Shown in pieces: positions 35,701 to 55,459 of a DNA stretch of 64,000 nucleotides; the stretch's first letter is position 1; each line of letters opens with the position of its first letter. This stretch comes from Odontesthes bonariensis (taxonomy: Eukaryota; Chordata; Actinopteri; Atheriniformes; Atherinopsidae). Location of the stretch: contig NC_134515.1 in the NCBI RefSeq assembly GCF_027942865.1, forward strand, positions 354,468 through 418,467. Direction: 5' to 3'. A model generated the notes under the pieces. The model was given only the letters and a program-made list of their open reading frames with translations. It made no database searches and was not told the origin of the DNA. Position numbers and translations under genes: made by a program.

Positions 35701-36564
35701 AGTTGGTTCTGGTTCTGTTTGAGCTCCTGGTCTCTGAGCTGTTAAATGAGGTCCAGTTGGTTCTGGTTCTGGTTCTGGAGCTTTTTACTTTCAGGGGTTA
35801 ATAAAGTTCCGTCAGCCGGTCTCTGTTCTCAGAAATACTGAACAACACCACACACACACACACACACCCAGAAGCCTGAGCAGCTAGCCTTATGAGGACT
35901 TTGAATTCATTTTGTACAGCCCGATCCAGAACCAGAACCTCAGAACAGTGTTCTGCCTCATCTGGACCGGGCTTTGGTCCCAATGAAGCCAACTGGTCCC
36001 CATAAGGTGGGTGATTCCACCAGAAACGGTCCCCATGAGGCCATAAAAACAAGCACAAACATACGCAGCGTCATTGTGTGTCAGGAGACCTGCTGTTGCC
36101 CTGGGTTACTGTCTCCTGTCGCCATGGTGACAGCAGATGAGATGAGATTTTCCTTCAGTCGCAGCTTCCCCCCCCACACACACACTCTCATGTTTACCCT
36201 GCTATCTCTGTGAGGACCGCAGGCACTCAGCTGCAGCTCTGTGTGCCGTTTGAACTGGTTCTGGTCCTGAACTGGACCCGGTTCTGGTCCTGAACTGGAC
36301 CCGGTTCTGGTCCTGAACTGGACCCGAACCTGGTAATAACTTCAAACCAGGGCCGGACCCTCAGACAGAATGTTTAAAATCCAACCCTGTCCTCAGAAAG
36401 ATATCTCTCTCTCTCACAGACGATCGGATCAATAAACCCGATCAGCCGAATGAAACCCACAGACAGATGATGTAACATGATGGCGGACGGAAGGTAAACA
36501 GCGTTCTTACCTGAGCGGTGTGGATGAGAGCGGCGCTGAGCAGCAGGAGGCCGAGAGACGCCAT
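26720..36564 (-). CDS. pcsk1nl: proSAAS (proprotein convertase 1 inhibitor-like)
   Basis: proSAAS is a neuroendocrine secretory-granule protein that chaperones and inhibits PC1/3 and yields neuropeptides. Five minus-strand exons join in phase: 36564-36511, 32329-32074, 31633-31390, 31298-31206 and 27104-26720, encoding 343 aa. Residues 1-18 (MASLGLLLLSAALIHTAQ) form a signal peptide. Conserved parts are a coiled segment LVERDQRREQEEEQRAAYLA, a second helix QLTQALLDRMEPQLVQNLLE, RRMVARILSSI, and PLLRVKRLE (hexapeptide 275-280, bases 26929-26912), identical to the mammalian PC1/3-inhibitory motif. Other dibasic sites are RRQRR, GRRAKR, RRSRRS, RMKR and RRRRRR (318-323). The tail after LLRVKR is 63 residues, much longer than in mammals. 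An acidic EEEEEDEDD run lies after residue 135. The exon-2 donor (CAG/GTCGGA) is weak but GT. Exon 3 and exon 5 carry the strongest family evidence. Confidence 0.93.
27483..27856. repeat. 13-bp minisatellite (GGTCTCTGTCTGC) in pcsk1nl intron 4
   Basis: About 29 copies of a 13-mer, GGTCTCTGTCTGC, very homogeneous (rare TCTTC or TGCAG variants). It produces open frames on both strands that are not genes. Confidence 0.97.
28119..29797 (+). mobile_element. Tc1/mariner-like transposon with long TIRs (degenerate)
   Basis: The ends read TACAAA then CGGATTCCAAAAAAGTTGGG, and the reverse complement sits at 29760-29797. The inverted match extends over about 70 bases (through ATGCAATGATGTGGAG) and weakly further. 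TA at both edges fits the Tc1/mariner target. The + strand near 29375-29600 encodes PDLSPTENIW, VRQRRPQMIEQ, EWESIPISKLVSSVPRRL and VVRRRG, the C-terminal catalytic part of a Tc1-type transposase including the final Glu. The frame is broken upstream and the element is interrupted by a nested insertion, so it is inactive. Confidence 0.88.
28440..28953. mobile_element. Nested insertion inside the Tc1-like element (PIF/Harbinger-like?)
   Basis: The Tc1 sequence reads CAGTGCCTCT up to 28439 and resumes CAGAAGCCAAGATGG at about 28954. Between them is about 515 bp whose ends, GCCCCGTGTATACTCTG and the reverse complement of the right edge (GGCCCGTTTATGGTCTG), are imperfect inverted repeats. It contains a possible start ATGGCGACTGGACG, a G11 run near 28887 and a short GTTAGCACG repeat. 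The PIF/Harbinger guess rests only on the look of the termini. Confidence 0.55.
29938..30166. repeat. 19-bp minisatellite (GTGATGACATCAGCAGCGT)
   Basis: About 12 copies. Each contains TGACATCA, one base from the cAMP-response element TGACGTCA. Confidence 0.95.
30333..30492. repeat. 15-bp minisatellite (CCCCACACCTGTGTT)
   Basis: About 11 copies of a 15-mer, TTGCCCCACACCTGTG. The period is a multiple of three, which keeps five overlapping frames open; none is a gene. Confidence 0.95.
30895..31090. repeat. AT-rich low-complexity tract
   Basis: A run of TTTTTATAAA/TTTAATTTTT words, including a T-tract of about 16. No coding potential. Confidence 0.85.
31645..31760. mobile_element. Interspersed-repeat fragment with a perfect 20-bp hairpin
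   Basis: It begins ATTCAATTCATTTTATTTAT followed by ATAGCGCC, wording common to a widespread fish interspersed repeat. It contains arms 31678-31697 and 31701-31720 that are exact 20-bp inverted repeats (ACAACAAATGTCATCTCAAG) around a 3-base loop. It lies immediately upstream of the pcsk1nl exon-3 acceptor. Confidence 0.6.
32500..32745 (+). mobile_element. LINE/SINE-like 3' tail
   Basis: The stretch ends GAAGCACTTTGAATTG then GTGCTATATAAATTGATTTG, matching the typical AAGCACTTTG…TGCTATATAAAT tail of fish L2-type retroelements. No coding region is retained. It lies in pcsk1nl intron 1. Confidence 0.55.
33442..34263 (+). mobile_element. hAT transposon deletion derivative with BED-finger remnant
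   Basis: The terminal inverted repeats are TAGGGATGGGAAT and ATTCCCATCCCTA. The 8-bp flanks GTGTGAAG (33434-33441) and GTGTGAAA (34264-34271) are a near-perfect target duplication, the hAT hallmark. A 33-codon frame at 33611-33712 (MAPKRYKRSKVWLH…DDNRATCKV) resembles the N-terminal BED zinc finger of a hAT transposase, but the second Cys of the first zinc pair is Asn and the frame stops at once. At 822 bp it is non-autonomous. Confidence 0.85.
34765..35780. repeat. 54/60-bp minisatellite in pcsk1nl intron 1
   Basis: About 17 copies of a 54-bp unit, from GAGCTCCTGGTCTCTGACCC through GTTAAATGAGGTCCAG to TTGGTTCTGGTTCTGTTT. Five or six copies have an extra GTTCTG (60 bp). Both periods are multiples of three, so an 18-residue repeat appears in translation; two copies with a single-base loss (GTTAATGAG) break that frame. 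Confidence 0.96.
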
Positions 36565-36636
36565 GCTGCAGACAGACACACAGACACAGTGAGGCAGGCT
36601 GCCGACGCTCTGATGGGGGGGAGGGCGATGAGTCAG

Positions 36637-36727
36637 GGGGAGGAGCCGGGCAGCAGGGGGAGGAGCCGGGCAGCAGGGGGAGGAGCCGGGCAGCAGGGGG
36701 AGGAGCCGGGCAGCAGGGGGAGGAGCC
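36637..36727. repeat. 20-bp G-rich repeat (GGGGAGGAGCCGGGCAGCAG)
   Basis: About 4.5 perfect copies, starting about 70 bp upstream of the pcsk1nl start codon on the minus strand, so in its promoter or 5' UTR. The + strand has closely spaced G-tracts. Confidence 0.95.
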
Positions 36728-36729
36728 AT

Positions 36730-37040
36730 GAGACTCCTTCTTCCTGTTCCTGGGAGCATATATCAGGGCGTCTGAGGTGTAAAACTCCTTCTTCCTGTTC
36801 CTGGGAGCATATATCAGGACGTCTGAGGTGTAAAAGTCCTTCTTCCTGTTCCTGGGAGCATATATCAGGGCGTCTGAGGTGTAAAACTCCTTCTTCCTGT
36901 TCCTGGGAGCATATATCAGGGCGTCTGAGGGGTAAAACTCCTTCTTCCTGTTCCTGGGAGCATATATCAGGGCGTCTGAGGGGTAAAACTCCTTCTTCCT
37001 GTTCCTGGGAGCATATATCAGGGCGTCTGAGGGGTAAAGC
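36730..37040. repeat. 51-bp minisatellite upstream of pcsk1nl
   Basis: About six copies of a 51-bp unit containing CTCCTTCTTCCTGTTCCTGG then GAGCATATATCAGGGCGTCT. The minus frame reads a 17-residue repeat (EFYPSDALIYAPRNRKK). It keeps the frame because 51 is a multiple of three. Its position upstream of the pcsk1nl signal-peptide exon is notable, but no splice or start evidence makes it coding. Confidence 0.93.
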
Positions 37041-37500
37041 TCCTTCCTGTTTTCATTGTCCCCAGCTGCACTCATTCACCAATCACTCCCAGTTTAGTAT
37101 TTAGTTCCCAGGCTCCCCTTTCATTTTCATGACAGTTTTTGTTAGCGTTTTGTTTGTGAATAAACCCAGTCTTTGCCTTACACCTCTGGAGTCCGCATCC
37201 GTGTCCTGCCACCCAACCCTGAGAGAAGGATTTCACCAAATGATGGCCGCGGCGGACTATGCAGCCTTCTGGCGCCGCTCGGGACCAAGCAGCACCTGGT
37301 AAAAGCTGGACAGTGCTAATGACCTCATGGACTTCTTCAGAGAGCCCCAGTGAGAGCCCCCTTTTTGGGATGTCTGGGATCCATCCCTTGAAGGGGGCTC
37401 CCCTGCCGCCGGATGTCTGGCCGCCCGCCGGAAGTTGACTCCGCCTCTTCCGCTAAGCCCCGCCCACTCACCTCCCCCCAGCTGGACGGATGAAGCCAGC
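37041..37500 (+). mobile_element. Probable LTR-retrotransposon fragment (LTR end plus leader/gag start)
   Basis: TTTGTTTGTGAATAAACCCA (poly-A signal) is followed by GTCTTTGCCTTACACC, GGAGTCCGCATCCGTGTCCT and CCCTGAGAGAAGGATTTCACC, then ATGATGGCCGCGGCGGACTA encoding MMAAADYAAFWRR before a stop. This order is like the R-U5, leader and gag start of fish Gypsy-type elements. No other polyprotein was found. Confidence 0.4.
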
Positions 37501-38512
37501 TTCTGGTGGAAATGTTCTGCATGCATCTTCCATCTGACTGGCTGAAAACCTTTTATGTTTCTTTCCCATTTACTTCTTCATCAGTTCATTTATCCTTTAA
37601 GTCATTTTATGTCTTTATGACACTTCCTGTCCTCATTCAGAAGAAGAAACAGAACCAGGCTGAGACAAGTTTGTCCTTTATTGAAACTTTCCACTGAATA
37701 AACACAGCAGGGGGAGGGGGGTGTCTCCTTAGCAACAAGTCACACACACATCATCTGTATCACTGTCAACACTGTCGCCATGGTTACTGATGCTGGGTAT
37801 AATATCATCACAGGAAATTACATCACAGAGGCCGAGAGGAGAGTCACGAAGAAGAACGACAAGAAGAGGAGAGGAAGAGGAGGAAGAGGAAGACTTAAAG
37901 GATGAAAAGAAAAATTCAAATGGAGAAGGAAATAAAGAGAGGAATAAACAAAGTCAGACAGAAGAAGTGTGGACAGGTGATGACACACACACACCTGTAC
38001 AGGAAACAGGAAGTAGAATCACACTGATCGTCAGTTACTGAACAACACGAGCAGAAAACACGTCACCATGCGGAGGAAGATACTGACGCTAAAAACAGCT
38101 TCACTTTCCAGAAAAACAACCCGAGAAGAAGAAGAAGAAGAAGAAGAGGAGGAGGAGCATTACATTTACTCAGAAAACAAAAACACAACTCGCTGACAGA
38201 AACCTCCGTCTGAAGACTGAAACAGAGCTAACAGGAAGTGATGTTTAAGGTGGCGCCTCCTTTTTAAGGTGGTAAGATACAGGAAGTCCCCTCCTTAACC
38301 TCAAAGCTCAGTGTGAAATATTTAGCGACGCCTAGTGGTGAAGCTGCAGATTACTCCCCACAGGGGGAGTTAACTGTACTCAGTTTGTCCCTGCAGGGCC
38401 TCCGTAGCACAAACACAACGGCCTCAGTATGAAGCAACAAAAACATGGACCACGTCTCTGAGATTTAAAGACAGCTGGTGTAAGTCTACTTTAAACACAT
38501 CAAACATGTGTT

Positions 38513-39083
38513 AGCATCTAATTAGCATGCTAGCAGCTGTTTAAATCACCTGAAAATAGTTCTTCTGTAGTTCAGAGTCGGGTTGCTTTGGCTCATTTTA
38601 CCCATTTTGATTTTATTCTGTCTCATCCTCCGTACGTCAGCGGTGGATCTGTGTTATTAAAGGTTATTAAACTTCTCTGCTTTCAGAGCTAACGCAGCAG
38701 CAACAGAACTCAACGCTATGCTAACAGTTATGCTGTGTTACAGCACTAGTTCTGCTCTCAGCTGTTTGGTTTTGGAAGGAAATGCACTTATGATTTCTTG
38801 TGACCTGAAGTTCTTTTGCCTACCGATGTGGAACACACTGATTGTAAGTCGCTTTGGATAAAAGCGTCTGCAGAATGACCGTAATGTTTTAGCATCTAAT
38901 TAGCATGTTAGCAGCAGTTTAAATCACCTGGAAATAATTCTTCTGTAGTTCAGAGTCGGGTTGCTTTGGCTCGTTTTACCCATTCTGATTTTATTCTGTC
39001 TCATCCTCCGTACGTCAGCGGCGGATCTGTGTTATTAAAGGATATTAAACTTCTGTTTTCAGAGCTAACACAGCAGCTAACTG
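38513..39083. repeat. ~190-bp direct duplication flanking a SINE-like tail
   Basis: The segment from AGCATCTAATTAGCATG to TTTCAGAGCTAAC occurs at about 38513-38700 and again at about 38891-39080, with about 93% identity by eye. Between them lies ATTGTAAGTCGCTTTGGATA then AAAGCGTCTGC (38841-38871), the common 3' tail of fish short retroelements. Confidence 0.8.
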
Positions 39084-40162
39084 TTAGCATAACTGAACGT
39101 TATGCTAACAGTTATTGATCCAAACAGAGAGTTTATCAAGAATTAGGCTCTTTTAGAAAGTGGTTATTTATTATTGATGTGATCACAGACCGAATGAAGG
39201 TGTGAGAGCCCAGGACAGGAGTTTACCTGGAAGTATCGTACATATATATGTTTTATATTATATAATATCTGATAAAACTGAGTAAAGTGTTGTCGGAGTG
39301 GAGAGTAAAGCAGCAGGAAGCTGTTCATCTGTAACAACCCTTCAGACGGACGTCTGTTCAGCAGCAACTCAACATACAAACACTGAAACTGTACCGACCG
39401 GGAGCCATGTTGGACCCAGTTTCCCACCGGCGCCACTCTGAAGCTGCGGGCCACACTGGGTTCGCTGCGAGTCCACTATGACATCACTTCCTGTGTGGAT
39501 ATTTACATGCAGCAAGACAAACGGCCGGGAGGTGATGCTGGTGGACGCGCAGCGGCTCAGATCCGGTTCGGTGGTTCGGGGCTGAGGTTTGGTGAACCCA
39601 GTCTGAGCAGTTTCATGACTGACAGGTGAGAACCTGGTTGGGGGGGCGGGGCTTATAACAAGGGGGTGTGGCTGATCGTTGGGCTCAATAGGAAACAAGA
39701 AGAAACATTTCATTCTATATTATATATCTGTTCAGAGTGATATCTATACAACACAAACATACATTCTCTCCACGGATTAGGAACCTTAATTTGAATTTTC
39801 TCTGGTCTCTACGCATCAGTGTTGCTGCTTGTTCAAGTTGTGGATTTGTTATTTATAATTCTCTTTTCTTATCATTTACACACTGATTCTCTATAGTGAA
39901 CATCTAAACCCTCCCACTGTGTCCCTCCCCCCACCCACCCGTGAGCTCTGCAGGCGGACGGGAGTGTTGCATTGTGGGTAGGTTGCAGGCGACCCACTGC
40001 TGGTTCACTCCGGCGCTTCCTGTGAAGGAAAAACAGACTTCTTTAAAAGCTTCTGTGATGTCATCAGAGTTTCAGGTGAAAACTGGATCTGATCCTGAAG
40101 GAGGTCACCTGGAGACGCCTCACCTCTGGGGACCAGCTGATCAGCACGGGTTTATTAAGGTC

Positions 40163-40640
40163 ACCTGGTCCTGACTGGTCCTGACTGGTCCTGTCTGGTC
40201 CTGTCTGGTCCTAACTGGTCCTTTCTGGTCCTGACTGGTCCTAACTGGTCCTGTCTGGTTCTGACTGGTCCTGTCTGGTTCTGTCTGGTCCTGACTGGTC
40301 CTAACTGGCCCTTTCTGGTCCTTTCTGGTCCTAACTGGTCCTAACTGGTCCTGTCTGGTCCTGTCTGGTCCTAACTGGTCCTTTCTGGTCCTGACTGGTC
40401 CTAACTGGTCCTTTCTGGTCCTAACTGGTTCTGACTGGTCCTGTCTGGTTCTGTCTGGTCCTGACTGGTCCTAACTGGCCCTTTCTGGTCCTGACTGGTC
40501 CTAACTGGTCCTTTCTGGTCCTAACTGGTTCTGACTGGTCCTGTCTGGTTCTGTCTGGTCCTGACTGGTCCTAACTGGCCCTTTCTGGTCCTTTCTGGTC
40601 CTAACTGGTTCTGACTGGTCCTGTCTGGTCCTGACTGGTT
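40163..40640. repeat. 10-bp minisatellite (CTGGTCCTGA)
   Basis: About 48 copies of CTGGTCCTGA, CTGGTCCTAA, CTGGTCCTTT or CTGGTCCTGT in the syp 3' flank, with blocks of identical variant order repeated. Confidence 0.95.
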
Positions 40641-41508
40641 CAAAATGTTTCTGTCCTGACTGGTCCTGCCCGGTGTATTCAGTTCCTGGTTATTTGCTGG
40701 TGAACCCATGGGCTCTGCATCGTTCATTCCTCACTTCCTGTTGTTCCTTTGGGCCACAGCTCAGAACCCGCTGGAGTCGGTGACACGGGTTTACCCAGAG
40801 GTGAGGATGACCACATTATTTCAGCTTCAGGTTTCAGATGTTAAAGTTATTTTCATAGACACAATCCTCACATTATAACAGAAAACAAACTAATGCAGGA
40901 AGGTTAGTGGAACAAACCCAAAGCGACTGCTGATTGGCTCTAAGCTGATTAACCTGCCTGACGTCTCACTGCCTCCTCCCACCAGGCCTAATATGGGATA
41001 TATCTCCAATGACAGTGAAATGTTTAATTTAGGATTAATACACAAAGGAAAACAGGCGGTGAAGTTAGAAAACCTCATTTTTTTAGACTTTAAGAATGAG
41101 AAGAATGTTGGATTACAGTTAAAGTATCCCCAAGCGAGTGATGCAGCTCTGACTCTCCTCCAGGAGGGTTCACAGCTGGGATCATGTGACCAGAACATGC
41201 TGTTTCAGACAGGTAAACAGGTGAGAATGACTTAAACCCCCCACACACTGGTCAGGTGGTTCTGATGCTCCCCACCAACCGGTTCAGAGCTGAAGAACCT
41301 TTCAGCTGAGACGGGAAACGTCTTCAGGAACCAAGAAGAAGAAGTCCAGCTGATTCAGCTCTGAGGGTCCCCTGAGCTGCAGGACTGAGAATCTACAACA
41401 TAAGACAGTGATGACGCTCCACTTTTCTTTGTTTCCAGCCCGGGGGACCCCTCACATGACCCTGGGAGCTCGGGCATCCCTGTGTGGACTCACCTGCTTC
41501 CTGTCAGC

Positions 41509-50966
<9,458 letters not shown>

Positions 50967-51784
50967 CTGCAGACAGACAAACAGCAGTTATACACGGTCG
51001 GGTGAGAAAGAACATTAACACAATAAAAACATCTGGATTTTTAATTCATTTTTAATCAGCATTCGGTCCCGCGTCAAATGATTGCAAAGGTAATATAATA
51101 TGATACTCTCGTGTCTCAGGTTTTGTTTTTCTGTCACTGATTATATCACAAATCATATTTATCAACATACATCAATCAATTTCTAGTGATTTATTGTGGT
51201 ATGTTCATAAATATTAGGACCATCCCTCCTCTGTACTGGCTGAGAGGCAGGTGAGCTGTCCAGGTACACTTGGGTGGTCAGCCCCACCACACCCCCCTGC
51301 AGCCCCTATAAAAAATGAAATTTGATAAATATTTAAACTCCTCTGATCTTTTTATGGATTGTTTTAATGGCCTCTGGTCTCATCCACAGACGGATTCAGT
51401 GACCATATTAAATATCTCATCGGTCAAACACGGCAGACTGAAACCAGAGAAGAGTTATTGATCTGTTTGTTTGAACACAGGATGTGATACTGTCTGTCTG
51501 TCCATTTGTTTCTGTTTCTGGAAGTGAACGCATCATCAGCTCTGTCCCCAACCTCCCTGCAGTGTTGAACTGATGTGTAAACCGAAACAGCCCCGCGGTG
51601 TCCATGGCCTTCAGTCCTTGGGATGGAACCTACCTGCAGGGCGCTGCTGACTGCCTTTGTAACCTCGGCCCCAGCCATAGTCAAGCTCCCCCGAACTCCT
51701 CTGCCTCTATCCCAGAAGGTGCTCTCTCCACCACCAGACTACATCATGGCAAAGGACTGCTTCCTCTGCCTGAGATAGGCAGGG

Positions 51785-52410
51785 GAACCTGCCAGCAAAC
51801 TGCCAGCCAGCGGGACCTGCCAGCCACCTGCCAGCCAGCGACCTGCCAGCCAACGACCTGCCAGATACCTACCACCTGCCAGCCAGCGACCTGCCAGTCA
51901 ACGACCTGCCAGTCAGCCACCTGCCAGCGACCTGCCAGCCAGCGACCTGCCTGCCAGCCACCTGCCAGCCGCTTGCCAGCCAACGACCTGCCAGCCAGCC
52001 ACCAGCCAACGACCTGCCAGCCAGCCACCAGCCAGCGACCTGCCAGCCAGCCACCAGCCAGCGACCTGCCTGCCAGCCACCTGCCAGCCGCTTGCCAGCC
52101 AACGACCTGCCAGCCAGCCACCAGCCAACGACCTGCCAGCCAGCACCAGCCAACGACCTGCCAGCCAGCCACCTGCCAGCGACCTGCCAGCCAGCCACCA
52201 GCCAACGACCTGCCAGCCAGCCACCAGCCAACGACCTGCCAGCCAGCCACCAGCCAACGACCTGCCAGCCAGCCACCTGCCAGCGACCTGCCTGCCAGCC
52301 AGCCACCTGCCAGCGACCTGCCTGCCAGCCAGCCACCTGCCAGCCAGCCACCTGCCAGCCAGCCACCTGCCAGCCAGCCACCTGCCAGCCAGCCACCTGC
52401 CAGCGACCTC
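51785..52410. repeat. Nested CCTGCCAGCCAGCCA minisatellite
   Basis: About 45 units built from CCTGCCAGC, CAGCCAGCCAC and GACCTGCCAG modules of irregular order. The last 100 bases are a regular CCTGCCAGCCAGCCA run. Confidence 0.93.
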
Positions 52411-54107
52411 TGGACTCCCACAAGCTAACAGAATTCAGTAAGACTTTCTTTGGCCTGATGGCTCCCCTCACACTGCCATGCGAGCACCGACCGTCTTACA
52501 GCCGCAGCTCAACTGCTTCAGCACCGGAGGCCCGGAACACGTTTAGTCTCAGCCTGGAGCCTCCACCAGAACACTGAACACCGAGCCTGTCTGGGATCCT
52601 CCTCCGCTGCCTGGTCCAGTTCACCACCAGGTGGTGGTCCAATGACAGCTCAGATTCTTCTCTTCACCTGAGTGTCCGAAACATTTCCCAGATGGACCCA
52701 GACGGACCTATGAACACCCCGATGCCGGAACATGGTGTTTGTCAGGGACAAACTGGGATTGGCACAGAAGTCCAAAACCCCAGTTGGGTTCAGATTGAAG
52801 TGAGAAAATACTACATCCCAGAAACCAGGTTTCCATCGACTTTCTTACTTTGCTCTCACTGGTGATTGGTTAGAAGAAGGAGTCGGACATACCCGGTTAG
52901 GGTTAAAACATCTAAGTGGTTCCACATGTTCATGGTTCAGGATCTCCATCATGTCAAGCTGCCCAACAGAAAAACCCTCTAAGGATCCTACAGTTCAGTT
53001 CCTGAGATGTGGTCGTATTTATTACGCATTTTCTGGTGAGACTGGGCTCAATTCACTCATCTACAGTTCTGAGAACCTCTGAATCCACCGGATCTTATTC
53101 CTGGTCGAAGCATGACCCGCCCCACTGGATGCTCAGTTACACTTATAGACGGTTAAGCTGGAAAACCCCTCGAGCTCGATGTCCGACTCGTAAAAACGTT
53201 GGAATCTCACCAGCTCTGAACTCAGATTCTGTTCCATTTGCTCCAGAAGTCGGAACTTGCCACTGTGTTGGAAATGATGTTCAAAGTCGACTGTTTCAGC
53301 TGTAAGTCACGAGCCTTTGTGGTCACTGTCCTCGATGTTTGACAAACCCGGTGCCAACATGGGATTCAGGCTGAACAACAACAAATGATTTACTGAGACA
53401 CAAATGGACAGAAGTGATAACGCCGACAGTTTAACGCCAACACGTTGGGGCTGGTGAGATTTTCGGGTCAGAAATCTGACTTCAGAGACATTCTTGTTCA
53501 TTTTTTCGACTGACGACTCAGAAATCCCGACTTCCAAGTTCAAATGGAAGTTTGAGCTGGACGATAAAACCATGTCCAGTTAGATTTACGTGGATCTCAG
53601 TGATCAGCAGAGGCTTGGGTGGATAGGGTAGGGGGTACCCTAACCGACAGAAGCAGCTCAGAGCAGTCCAGTAGCTGATGGTAACGCTTCTCTAAGCTGG
53701 TCGATAACCGCCAAGAAAACTCAAAAGTTTAAAAATGTAATGACAGCGGACTGAAGAAGGAAGCTGAGCAGAAACACAGGAGAGTATAGCCCCGTTTCCA
53801 CTATGCAGTCCGGTACGGGTCGGTTCAGAACGGTTCTCTTATTTCAGTGTTTACTACCATCAAAGCGTACTGGTCCCATGGAACCCGTTACCATGGAACC
53901 CATGGTTCCCATGTCTGTAGCCCTTCTGCTTGGGGTACCGAGCCCCCAGGACCGGTTCCAGGCTCTGCTCTCCGGTGTTAGTGAGGAGGCTGTGCAGCGG
54001 GAGCTCGATGGCTCTGGGCCAAACCAAAAAGTTTTCCAGCTGATTGCTGCAGAAATGTCAGTGGTTTCAACCGGACCTGCTGCTTCTCCTGCTCTGGTGA
54101 AAAACCA

Positions 54108-54225
54108 CAGGTCCCATCCCAATCCCTACCGGTCCCATACCAGTCCCTACCGGTCCCATCCCAATCCCTACGGTCCTATACCAGTCCCTACCGGTCCCAT
54201 ACCAGTCCCTACTGGTCCTATACCA
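54108..54225. repeat. 20-bp repeat (CCCTACCGGTCCCATACCAG)
   Basis: About six imperfect copies of CCCTACCGGTCCCATACCAG with CATCCCAAT variants. Confidence 0.85.
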
Positions 54226-54959
54226 GTCTGTGGTCCAGTCCCTATACTTATAGGAAATGGACCCACGGTTCTTCCTGTCTAACTTAAAACAAACAATTAT
54301 TAACCTACAAATAAACTCTGTAAGTAACCCCCCAAAAAATAAAGTAAACCAAGAGTAAATTTGAACAAAATTCAAAGTAATGAAGATAAGGAATAAATAT
54401 CTCCAACAAATATGATGAAGAAGGTCAAAGCAGCAGTTCTATATGTCTCTTAACTTTGGTTAATAAACCCTAAAGTTGAACTATATTTAGTTATCATTAT
54501 TCTACTTTACTGAATATAACTGAAAATAATAATATTCTTTTATATCTTTTATAATATTTTCTAAATACAACAAATATCCTACTTATTTCCCAACTTCCAA
54601 ATGGAATCAGGTCCAATCAGGTGTGATGATTGGTCAGAGACTCAGCCAATCACGGGCGGAGCAGGCTGGGTCATACCTGCAGCTCACCTGGGGTGTTCCA
54701 CATGTTTGGTGGTGGAAATGAAGGAGAAGGAACAGAAAATGTGGCTTTCAGAAGGACGCTGTTTGCAGTCAGTTCCCAGCAGACTGATGACTCACACTGT
54801 GGAGTCCACCTTTAATGTGAGGATGGACCGACCCATAAAGTCCACTCAGAGGATGGGTCTGTTTCTTTCTGTTTCTACGGCTGTGAGTCAGCAGCTGTGG
54901 AACTGCTCTGCTGTTAGTGACGCTGATGTTTACCCTCTGAGATGAGACGTGTTCACACA

Positions 54960-55459
54960 NNNNNNNNNNNNNNNNNNNNNNNNNNNNNNNNNNNNNNNNN
55001 NNNNNNNNNNNNNNNNNNNNNNNNNNNNNNNNNNNNNNNNNNNNNNNNNNNNNNNNNNNNNNNNNNNNNNNNNNNNNNNNNNNNNNNNNNNNNNNNNNNN
55101 NNNNNNNNNNNNNNNNNNNNNNNNNNNNNNNNNNNNNNNNNNNNNNNNNNNNNNNNNNNNNNNNNNNNNNNNNNNNNNNNNNNNNNNNNNNNNNNNNNNN
55201 NNNNNNNNNNNNNNNNNNNNNNNNNNNNNNNNNNNNNNNNNNNNNNNNNNNNNNNNNNNNNNNNNNNNNNNNNNNNNNNNNNNNNNNNNNNNNNNNNNNN
55301 NNNNNNNNNNNNNNNNNNNNNNNNNNNNNNNNNNNNNNNNNNNNNNNNNNNNNNNNNNNNNNNNNNNNNNNNNNNNNNNNNNNNNNNNNNNNNNNNNNNN
55401 NNNNNNNNNNNNNNNNNNNNNNNNNNNNNNNNNNNNNNNNNNNNNNNNNNNNNNNNNNN
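54960..55459. other. Assembly gap, exactly 500 N
   Basis: Five hundred N in a row, a standard placeholder for a gap of unknown size. It sits directly at the edge of the 20-bp array, which probably caused the break. Confidence 0.99.

Larger units (their letters stand above)
37501..41508. other. Region between the pcsk1nl flank and syp: probable syp 3' UTR/flank, no independent gene
   Basis: Mostly unique sequence. On the minus strand AATAAA occurs at 40156-40151, 39172-39167 and 37682-37677; any could end the syp transcript, and I cannot choose. A 114-codon minus frame (39713-39369) has no recognisable domain. GA-rich tracts occur at 37850-37900 and 38125-38160. Confidence 0.4.
50967..54959. 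other. Region 5' of the first visible syp exon; no further exon recognised
   Basis: I looked for a short minus-strand exon encoding a synaptophysin N-terminus (MDVVNQ-like, ending before a GTRAG donor) and found none. The stretch around 53790-53830 (CCCCGTTTCCACTATGCAGT) looks like the end of a DNA-transposon MITE but no partner end was found. Confidence 0.4.

Noticed and set aside
34706..35745. Leucine-rich-looking repeat protein (ELLVSDPLNEVQLVLVLF)
   Set aside because: It is a 54/60-bp minisatellite in pcsk1nl intron 1. Single-base losses break the frame, and no splice context or start supports it.
51598..52428. Gln/Pro/Ala-rich frames of 200-276 codons on both strands
   Set aside because: Overlapping frames on opposite strands all derive from the CCTGCCAGC array.
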